DNA of 64,000 nucleotides from Ricordea florida. Taxonomy: Eukaryota; Cnidaria; Anthozoa; Corallimorpharia; Ricordeidae. The notes under the pieces were generated by a model. The model was not told the DNA's origin and ran no database searches. It was given only the letters and a program-made list of their open reading frames with translations. The position numbers and the translations under genes are program-made. Below are positions 53,480-64,000 of this stretch, in pieces. Position 1 is the stretch's first letter. Each line of letters starts with the position of its first letter. Where the stretch lies: the NCBI GenBank assembly GCA_949710005.1, contig OX453273.1, forward strand, positions 40,220,782 to 40,284,781, written 5' to 3'.

Positions 53480-55685
53480 TGGACGTTTATATTTTTGTGC
53501 TGGTAGGCGTGGAAACTCAGGAAAAAACACTCGCGCAAATTGTGCAGGATCGTTGAACTTGTATTTTTATATTTGTTTATCGTTTAGTTCACTGAAGGAA
53601 AGCGCCATTTGGCGCGAACATTTCCACCAATTATAATTTGATGTAAGTGATCTATCTGTCATTGCGGACTGGAAAAATAACAGACTTTCTGAGCGCACAA
53701 AGAGTTTGGTTCAAATTTTTGCCTTTCCTCACATACGATTTCGTTGAAACTTCGCTGGTTTGCTTATTTCGTCAACATACATATATTGTGTAACATTTAG
53801 CTTTGTAATCGCAGTGGAACGAATATTTTTTGAAGAATGATCGTTTGAATTTCGCGCTAATGTATCCTTGACCAATTAAAATCTTTGTACTAATCCAATT
53901 ATCACATGAACAGGCTCAACCCTTCAACGGTTCCTTATGCCGCGTCCTATTGTTTTTACTTTCCGTCTTAGCCGGAGCGCTACTTAATCTTTATGCGAAT
54001 GTTCAGCGCGTGAAACGTGACACGGTTACCGCCGACATTTACTATTACATAGCGACCGAGTTTGGTTACGCGAAACGTGACCTTCGCCTTGCAGTATGTG
54101 GTGGTGTTATGTTACGGTTTGAATTTAAAAAGGTTTTAATGGGAAAAAACGGTAATCGACATTATAGCTGAAATTTTGGTATTTTTGCGATAAAAATGAC
54201 TCACCTCAATGCCTTGTTGTCTTTTCTATTGTCATCTCGCTTCTCAGCTCGATCCGAAGCCTCTTAAGCGAGTTCTTGCTTTTTGGTTTTCCTCTACTAA
54301 GAAAGAGTAAAGGCTGCACACTCGATTCTGGACTGGCCCCGCTCGAAGCGAAAAAAAAAAACACTGAAATCCCGCCGGCCGCCCCAATTCCTCTGCAGAA
54401 TCATAGTACATGGTTAAGCGCTCCCTTGCAGTTAAATTCCAAGCCAAATTCATCTCCACAGCGCACGATACAAAGCTCTGAATCGAAAAAACTAACCATC
54501 CGGAATCAGTGATCATGCTGCCGGCACCATTCATGGACACTTTCGAAACCCGAGAGGAATGCCGGGCTAACAAATTGACCTTGAGCAGGGGAAGGAGCGC
54601 ACAGTTCTCGACAAGCCAAGTACTTTGCTCCACTGTCCCCTGGGAAGATTTTTGTCCAAGCCGCCGACGGAGCATTGTTGTGACAAGTCAATCAAAGCAA
54701 CGACCAGACGTGTTTACAAATTTTGAAAAAAGTGCTTTGTTCGCACCGGCAACCTCAATGTAATCGTTAGATTGTCCGTGAAAGTTTTAACTAGCTGTGC
54801 TTTGAAGGCTGTCTTCGAATTTGCAATGGAAAACGTGGTAAGTATGATATAATGAACTTAAATGAAACGCCTTGTACGCGAATTACAAAATGCGATTTAA
54901 AAATTTACACAGCGAATATTACTTACCACGTTTGAATCCTACAGGGCTGGAGAGAAAATATGCCATAGATTTTACAAATAAAGAAGCCTAAGCCGTGTAT
55001 TACACTGTGATAAAACACGACGGGAATTTGAGAACACGAGTGAAATGTAGAAAACACGAGCCGCAGAAAACGTTTTGAAGCTATATGGATAAGAACTGCC
55101 TTAACTAAAAAATGTAGCGGCATTGATTTTGTAAATAAGCATCTTCATGCAAAAGATGGAAACGCGTTTTTAGCCGATGGTTTCATAAAAAGTAGAGACG
55201 CATTGCCCTGCATGATGGTTGGCGTATTATATATCAAAACGTTTCATAACTTTGTGTTAGAAGGTCACTTTGTTAATCAACGGGCTTGCATTTGGGGAGG
55301 GAGTAATTCATTATTAATGATGAAAGAAGCAGGTTCCACATTATCCAAGAATAGGTGACAATTCTCATAAAAACAATTTGCAGGAAAAAAAAAGTGAAAA
55401 ATATTTACTTTCTACTAAAACGGTATATATATATATATATATATTTAGAAAATATCCCAAGGAAAATGCACCCGCTGAATGATTTATTAAAAATCGTGTT
55501 TCTATTAAACAATTAGATTATGAGCTCAAGATTTCTATCGCGTGATAGTTGACGAGGGCGCAGCTAGCACACTCAGTTAGTTAACACAACAACACTGTGT
55601 ATGTTTTGGATTCATTACATTTTGAGAAACAAAAATAATTAACCTGTGTATATTAGTTTCATTCGCAAAACTCAAACAACACGGA
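53480..55685. other. No gene recognised
   Basis: Frames at 53950-54171 (+), 54244-54763 (both strands) overlap and have no motif. An A-run is at 54350-54360 and a (TA)n run at 55424-55443. Nothing further is supported. Confidence 0.45.
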
Positions 55686-57372
<1,687 letters not shown>

Positions 57373-57472
57373 GTAAGAAGAGTTGGAAGTTTCTTGCTTT
57401 GGATACAATATATCTGCTTATGTTTTGGTGCTTTAGTTATATTTGTGTTTGTCAAATATGTATATATTTATA

Positions 57473-57473
57473 T

Positions 57474-57521
<48 letters not shown>
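57473..57521. repeat. (TA)n microsatellite
   Basis: TA dinucleotides just after exon 3 of the fibrinogen-related gene. Between 57530 and 58600 no gene was recognised. Confidence 0.95.
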
Positions 57522-57526
<5 letters not shown>

Positions 57527-58626
57527 AAATAACTGAGATAGTACGTGTGATCTGATTGGTCAAAAACCTATGGTTGATTATACCGGTAAACCCCTAGAAA
57601 AAGGCATCCGGACCACGAGCCATAAACAAAACCTGCTATTGATCTGCAAACAATGATTTTAGAAAGGCTAAAAAACAGAACAAGTTACTTACCCAGCCCT
57701 TCTTAATCTTAAAAGCGTTGGTTTCCACATTTTATTACTGAGGGTAACAATTCGCGACTGCCATAGCTTTAGAAGTTATAAAGTACAAAGCTGGAAAGCA
57801 GTTTACATTTCACGACGATGCCAAATCGCAGAGAAAGACAACAACTGTGTGAATTTCTGGTGTAGAAAGTCTCTAGGAAAACTTAACCAAGTGCCAACCA
57901 GCAACAAAACGGATAGTTTTAGAATTCTTGATTTATTTTATGTCAAAATTAAATTCCTTAATGAAAGAAATTGTTCCAAAAAGAGATCTCTGATCAAGAT
58001 ATGGTTCAAAATCGGCCGCTGTAGGTTGTAAACAAGCTGCCAACGATGATGAAAGATGTCAGAGTTTCGGGCTGGTTTTTTCCAACATTTGCACAAATTA
58101 TTTCGTGATATTGATGCCATAACCTACCTCAAACCACCTGACTTCACAAATCGACAAATATTAACGCCAATATGTGGCTACGGCAAAGAAACCTTTCTTC
58201 GACATATTTCCATCGGTCGCGGTACGAGCATATAAAGTTACATGCGACAAATTCGCAAATGCAGCCACGTCGTTACCGCAGCATTTCTTGATCACAATAA
58301 AGTCCAGAAAACAGATCTTAAAGTGCCCCTGCGATCAAATTTTAAGCATTTTATCTTTTTACATTTTCTAGTACGATATGACCTTCTCATTCATATTGCC
58401 AAATTTCAATCCGTTTCGAATAACAGAAGTCCATTTTTTTGGACCGTTTTGTTCGAGATTTCGTGGCCGCCATTATTTGGCCTTGTTCCGGAAATTGATC
58501 TGAAAGCTTCACTGCGATTTACAGGAAGTGACGTCAAAGGCTCAACGCGAAGAACTCACATGGCTAATTGTCATATGGGACATAGTAGTTGTTCGACTTT
58601 TATCACCGGTAAAAAACTCGAAAAAA

Positions 58627-58932
58627 ATGACGGGAAGTCGATGCGTAGTACAAGACTGTAGCAATCGTTCAAAACATGCCGCTGGAATTTCCCTTCATAG
58701 AAGTCCCGCAATCAAATCCGAAAGAGAGAAGTGGGTTCGATTTGTGCGAACCCACCGCGCAAATTTCAACCCAAGCGGTACTTTTGTTGTTTGTTCCGAT
58801 CACTTTTCGGAGGACTGCTTCGAGAGAACCATGCATGTGGAGGGAACTAGGCGAAGACTGATTCCATATTCAGTTCCCACTGTCTTTAAAAAAGGAACAG
58901 AAAAACCGTCCTCAGCGCGATCTCGTCGAAAG
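58627..58932 (+). CDS. THAP zinc-finger protein, first exon
   Basis: ATG at 58627 and donor GTAAGT after 58932, 102 codons. The C2CH signature is complete: Cys in SRCVVQDCSN, then REKWVRFVRTHRANF and FVVCSDHFSEDCFE, followed by RLIPYSVPTVF, matching the THAP AVPTIF box. THAP domains bind DNA in transcription factors and in P-element-type transposases. No further exon was found downstream on this strand, so the function of the rest is unknown; a transposon-derived fragment is possible. Confidence 0.85.
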
Positions 58933-59450
58933 GTAAGTCCACTTGTTTGTTTACTTTCAGTATACAGTAATTACATATGCATCAGAGCACATTGCAATTA
59001 GTTAGACTGAGCTTTCAAAATAATTCTAACTACCGCGTGCGCGATGTAATAATAAATTAAAAAGTCTGACAAATTGCCTGTAAGCAACAGCCCGGAGGAA
59101 CCTTAAAAAAATCAAATCAGAAGCAGTAACATGAATGTTTTTTTTAAAATCTCACAAATATTCACAAATATTCACACGGCTCTTCAATAACAGAAAAAAC
59201 CAGCATAGAAAACAGGATTATTATAATTAACCGGAGACGATATTATTAAGCACGAATTTACTTATTATCCACCTAAGAAATTATTCAGTCTTAACACTTA
59301 CTTGACTGGTTGGTGGGGGAATCAAATATAGTCATTCTCTTGGTCTGAAATACAGGAATGAATAGAAACAGCCCAAGTAACACATGAAGGAAGTATGATT
59401 CCACAAGTATAGCAAGATATATGCACTTAAAGCTTACAAAATAGACTTAC

Positions 59451-60106
59451 TCGTTCTCTGCTGTGTCTCCACGAGTCAACATTGCAGTATATGATCTTTT
59501 CTGTGTAGTCTTTAGACCTATACCGGCAGTGTGAACCCATCGCTTCAAGCAAACGTCAGCGAAACCGGGATGCGAAGTAATACAGTCTCCTTCTTTCTCT
59601 AGCTCTTCCATTCTTTCGACGCACCTGTTAACTTCCAGGCAGCACCTGCATTCTTCGTGCTTTACCACGAATTGTATGGAATAGTTAGAACATTTGCACC
59701 TAAGGAGAAAAGATTTCATTCGCCCATTTAAGGTTTCCCAAGTAGTAAGCTTACTCAGACAACGTGCGAGCCACTACAAAATTTTGTGTCTGTTGACCGA
59801 TCGCTTAAACATCAAAATGAAAATAACAAACCAGTTTTCAACGTGTTCTTCTCCGGAAAACCTGCTCCAAAGGATTTCCTCTTCTTCTTGTTCCTGAGCT
59901 ATTTGCTCATCATATTCGGCAGCTTCTTCTTCAGTGGCGATAGGTTCCAAAGTTTCGTCGTACGGCAAATAGTCTTCACAGGCCGCTTCTCCTTCAGTAG
60001 CGATCAACGCTAAATCTTCGTTTGCCGAAACAAAACTATCGTCAGACGCTTCGGAGGATTGTTCATTACTTAAATCGGAAAGTTCTTCGTCGAAGACGCT
60101 AGACAT
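59451..60106 (-). CDS. P2X7-intracellular-domain-like protein, two exons, partial
   Basis: Exon 1 (60106-59832) begins with ATG and encodes a very acidic segment (DEELSDLSNEQSSEASDD...). It joins in phase to exon 2 (59699-59451): WCKCSNYSIQF, then EECRCCLEV, CVERMEEL and HPGFADVCLKRWV, the Cys pattern of the P2X7 C-terminal zinc-binding ballast domain seen in many stand-alone cnidarian proteins. A GTAAGT donor at 59450 predicts at least one more exon that I could not find. Likely cytoplasmic or nuclear, function unknown. Confidence 0.65.
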
Positions 60107-61108
60107 TTAAGGACAAGGTAGTTCAACAATTGCTGAATGAGAGAAGAAATTGTAAAGGAAAGTACGAGCGACAAGAGAAGATGTTGAGCCTTTGACGTCA
60201 CAATCACTTGGTCAACTGTACAATCGCGGACTCAGTTGGAACGAGATTTCAGTAATGGCGGCCGAATTTTTGGAGACTTTAAAGCATTAAAAGGCAGTGA
60301 TCGGAGGTTCGTTCTTTGTGTTTTTCGATAGATTGCGATAATAATCAACCCAATACAAAAATCTGTGAAAAAAATAAACCAAAATAAAAATGTAATTTTT
60401 GGTGCTAGGAGCACTTTAAACCACTGCGGCTTGTAAAAAGTGAATGGTCCTCCATTACAATAGCTGCCAGGTCCGTCTGTAAGCACGAAATTCTTACTCA
60501 ATGTATCAGGACTGGGAAGTTGTCCCTCGTTTGTCTGGAGCTTTTCTGCTGACACCCGATCGATACATTCCACGACTTTTTCTATTTTTTGCTGCTTCAT
60601 TCCCCCCCCCCCCACCCCCCCGCGTTTTTAAATAGCTCCAAAAGTTAAGCCCTTCGATTCTCTTCCCTTTCCTTCTATCACTCAACTGAATTCCACGATC
60701 GGACAAATTATTTTTCAGGTTTTCCACTTTAGACTCGGAGAAATCCAGAGCATCTCCGCACGCCATATTTGCCAAATGCGCACCTAGCCTCGCTGTGATG
60801 TGCTAAATTCGGTACCAGTTTAAGAGGCTGTCCGCGTAAGAACGGAGAAGGCAATTTTCGGACCTTTTTCGATTTGGCTGATTTTTTCAGTGAAAGTCAG
60901 CCATTATGTCCCATGTACAAATATCACATTTGTTTGGATCAATTCGATTTATTTCATTTTTTGCGAGGCGGTTTCTGAGACAACCTCAGTGTTGCCCGAT
61001 TTGCTTTCCGACACTGTCAGATTTAGCCCTATACTTAGAGAGCTGCCAAATTAGAATTTTTTCAGAAAACAAGCTGAATTTTTCACATATTCAAGTTTCA
61101 TCACTCCT
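60107..61108. other. No clear gene; possible minus-strand first exon at 60775
   Basis: A minus-strand frame from 60775 starts MANMACGDALDFSESKVENL and is charged, ending in a Gly run translated from the C-run at 60601-60620. It could be a first exon but no acceptor partner is supported. The minus frame 60232-60615 has no motif. Confidence 0.35.
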
Positions 61109-62968
61109 TAATACTTGACATGTGGTACAGAAAAACTTGGAACAAGTTTGATCGAACAAAAAGACTTTGAAGATAACCTCTGTCACAATACAAAATAAGC
61201 GAAACGTGACATACCTTCAGTTGAGTAGTATTTTCTCCAATGTGGCACCTAAGTTGGGGTAAACTGAATCATAACATGAAAATACTAAGGCCAGACAAGT
61301 GATTTACAGAATAAAATCTGTGGGCACTCTACGCCCTGCGTTGTAGGAAATTGTGCTAAATTACCAAATCTGCGCCATTGTGATGTACGCTTACATTTCG
61401 GCGGTACGACCGATAAACTAATTGTCCATCTAAAAACGCTTTGGAACTTAAGTTAGCATCAACAGTCCGCCTCATTAGTTGCAAATAAACATTTTCGGTT
61501 GTTTTTGCCGTTGTTTACAACAGATGCAAATGTCCATAACAATGCTATGAAACCAACGACCGATATCCGATCCGCATCACAAATATGCAAATTGATTGAA
61601 AACCCGTGTCTGTTTGTTCCTTATGAAAAAACCTTTTTAGGGTTCATTTCCAGGAAATTGGATTAATTTTTACCCTTAACTTATCATCGCTATAGTTAGA
61701 ATTTATTGTTAAAAAACAAAGAAGCAGTTTTGTACTCCCACTAAAATGAGGCAGAACAATTGGATTAATTTTTACCCTTAACTTATCATCGCTATAGTTA
61801 GAATTTATTGCTAAAAAACAATTTTCCCAGTATAGCCAGGGTATTGGCATGACTTCTGTGCTCGCCAACATCTTCCCAATAGTTGTATGTGCCTCCCAAC
61901 AGTTGTCTGTGCAGATGGTCATGTCAGCAAGCTGAGTTGGGGAAAATCCTCGAATTCCAGCTCTTGCGATGATAAGTTCGGTTTCAGTAATATCACATTT
62001 TGACGAGTGGCAGCTAGCAAGATGCGCGGAAACATCTGATTTGCGCTCGTAGAGTAAAACATGGCTCTCCTCGCCCCTACTAGACCCGCATGGAGTATGT
62101 AAAATTTCACGTAAAGAACAAGTGGAAGGAGAAATACTCATTTTTCGAATTTCTTCATTACGGACTGAGAGCCAGGTCTGCGCATCACGACAATTCTGAG
62201 AAAAATTAACTTTTCAAAGTCGTTTTCATGTACCGCCAAAGAAGCAGTTTTGTACTCCCACTAAAATGAGGCAGAAGAATTAATATCTCCTTTACTCCAA
62301 GAAAAGGTTCTTCATCGGGCACCAAATGGAGTTGTTTTAATATGAGAAAAGACGATTATTTATTTAAAAGTAAGCACTATGATTTATTTGAAGACCGAGT
62401 TGCGCCAATGTTTTAATTGAATTGGAATGCAAAATGAAATTGACAGGATTGACCCGGAAAAACAAAATGCAGTGTATTGGGCGAAAAGGTGAAATTTTTC
62501 AAAGAACGTTCACGTAGAGTCTTAAAGCAATTTTTTCGGGTAAAAATTAAACCAATTTCCTAGAAATGAACCCTAAAAAGGTTTTTTCATAAGGAACAAA
62601 CAGACCACGGGTTTTCATCAATTTGCATATTTGTGATGCGGATCGGATATCGGTCGTTGGTTTCATAGCATTGTTATGGACATTTGCATCTGTTGTAAAC
62701 AACGGCAAAAACAACCGAAAATGTTTATTTGCAACTAATGAGGCGGACTGTTGATGTTAACTTAAGTTCCAAAGCGTTTTTAGATGGACAATTACTTTCA
62801 TGTTATGATTCAGTTTACCCTAACTTAGGTGCCACATTGGAGAAAATACTACTCAACTGAAGGTATGTCACGTTTCGCTTATTTTGTATTGTGACAGAGG
62901 TTATCTTCAAAGCCTTTTTGTTCGATCAAACTTGTTCCAAGTTTTTCTGTACCACATGTCAAGTATTA
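61109..62968. mobile_element. 1.86-kb element with ~420-bp inverted repeats
   Basis: 61109-61668 and 62549-62968 are inverted copies, beginning TAATACTTGACATGTGG; the left arm has ~140 extra bases (about 61278-61418). TA borders both ends if the repeat starts ATACTTGAC, consistent with a Tc1/mariner-type duplication, but other readings are possible. The centre has a duplicated 60-bp segment (61655-61720, 61758-61825) and a 40-bp word at 61716 and 62238. No transposase. Confidence 0.8.
61830..62141 (-). pseudogene. Captured exon inside the inverted-repeat element
   Basis: The minus frame from 62141 encodes LAHLASCHSSKCDITETEL-like sequence and GFSPTQLADMTICTDNCW before entering the repeated non-coding segment. 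It vaguely resembles an exon of cnidarian multi-copy genes with a Cys-containing MTIC motif; identity is uncertain. As it lies between the arms and runs into a duplicated segment, it is probably a captured fragment. Confidence 0.3.
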
Positions 62969-64000
62969 CAGCAGTGATTATATTGGCGTGAACACCTAAA
63001 ATATGTCTGGAATGTTTATTGTGTTGCAACCAATCACAGGTGAGATCTTCACACCACAGAAAGCACAAGCAACAAACGGTTTCCGATCGGTCATGGAACA
63101 AATTAGTTTCGTTTTGTTTAAGGATACAAACTGCCCTATTAGGAATTGAAAACACCGCTGTTCCCCAAGATCAGTGCCGAGGACCGCATTCAGTACATCG
63201 TTCGCGTTTTAGAAGCCAACGCGACGCGACGGCGACCAGCTTTCCATGTAACGACATATCACATGAAGACAATAAAAAAATGAACAATCGTGTTTTCGTT
63301 TCTGATAGTATAATCCTTGCTAATATTTTTTGTAGAACAAGGGGATTCGATTTGTGTGGACTAACGATTGAACCTTCGAACTACTGTGCTGGCAGAAGTC
63401 CGTTGATCGCAAGGTCGCAAACTGGAAAGACCGCCGGCCGACCAAAGAATGATTGGCAGATCGCGCAAAGTAAACAGTCCAATTTTCGGTATTCCTTCCA
63501 AAATATAATTTTGCTTTTTTTCTGAACGCATTTACGCATTTAATATCTGGGGTATTACATGCTATAGGAAGCTAGTAGTTATGAGGGGATTTAGTCAAGA
63601 AGATTTCAAGTCCAAATTAGCACATTTTGCGCGCAAAAGAACAAAAACATAAATAAATCACCAAAACAGTAAATCTCCCTCACCTAACAAAAAATTGTTT
63701 AAGTTTACTGCATTAGCTGCGAAGCGATGGAATCAAAAAACTCTAGTGGCTTACCTTGCAACATTGTAACTTGCGATCAGGCGTAACTACCGCTTTCGAT
63801 CGTTACAAAAAGTTTAAAAACTGGCGCGCCAAACCGTCGCTTTGTAATTTATTTCAAAATCGCTCAAATCTGTATTCTTCGTTATTATAGCAAATACTGT
63901 AAACAAATAGGAAGGAAAAGCAATTGTTTACTTGTAAAAAGACTGAATGTTTAAACAAAATGAAAATAATTTCCGTGACAGATAGGAAACGGTTCGTTGC
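62969..64000. other. No gene recognised
   Basis: The plus frame 63019-63525 is Ser/Arg/Asn-rich with no motif or start context and partly lies opposite another frame. No RNA gene or repeat is apparent. Confidence 0.45.

Overview
The window looks like accessory, repeat-rich DNA from an anthozoan cnidarian, most likely a stony coral or close relative (inference). Genes are eukaryotic: spliced, with GT-AG introns, AT-rich non-coding DNA, microsatellites and a 200-base assembly gap. Families typical of cnidarian genomes occur together: a fibrinogen-related protein with PAN and EGF modules, a THAP protein, a P2X7-intracellular-domain-like protein, an intronless kinase, and many unrelated transposons.

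Layout. 1-7.8 kb: degraded coding remnants and a PIN/FEN-like gene on the minus strand (3.4-5.5 kb), split by a 746-bp non-autonomous transposon with a 5-bp target duplication. 7.8-19.2 kb: a multi-exon RNase H-fold transposase-like gene with an in-frame stop, followed by an Ulp1/C48 protease module with its own stop. 19.3-21.0 kb: a ~175-bp satellite with hairpin-forming units. 21.1-24.1 kb: a two-exon C2H2 zinc-finger gene and a protein kinase. 24.5-26.2 kb: a 14/20-bp tandem array that reappears inverted around a captured signal-peptide exon. 26.5-32.0 kb: an intact four-exon small gene facing an intact five-exon gene for a 779-residue MULE-like transposase with a methyl-CpG-binding-like N-terminus.

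33.0-51.8 kb holds a complete-length Maverick/Polinton (18.8 kb) with 231-236-bp terminal inverted repeats. Its compact minus-strand block carries the major capsid protein, the packaging ATPase and eight small or membrane proteins, all open. Most of its genes start 20-40 bp downstream of a TTTAAAGA-like motif. The replication and integration genes are broken: the integrase is split by a nested 5.4-kb DNA transposon, and the protein-primed DNA polymerase is split by a tRNA-derived SINE. A terminal SAP/zinc-repeat gene is frameshifted at a G7 run. A nearly identical unoccupied copy of the target sequence lies at 24.46-24.75 kb.

The nested transposon (41254-46690) is the least familiar element. 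It has 22-bp inverted repeats, a single-exon 887-residue transposase candidate ending in a SAP-like motif, and a convergent three-exon gene for a 225-residue chromodomain protein. 52-64 kb carries a frameshifted F-box/LRR-like remnant, the fibrinogen-related gene, THAP and P2X7-like genes, and a 1.86-kb element with ~420-bp inverted repeats. Nothing here was checked against a database: family names rest on motifs seen in translation, and splice junctions rest on consensus sites with consistent phase.
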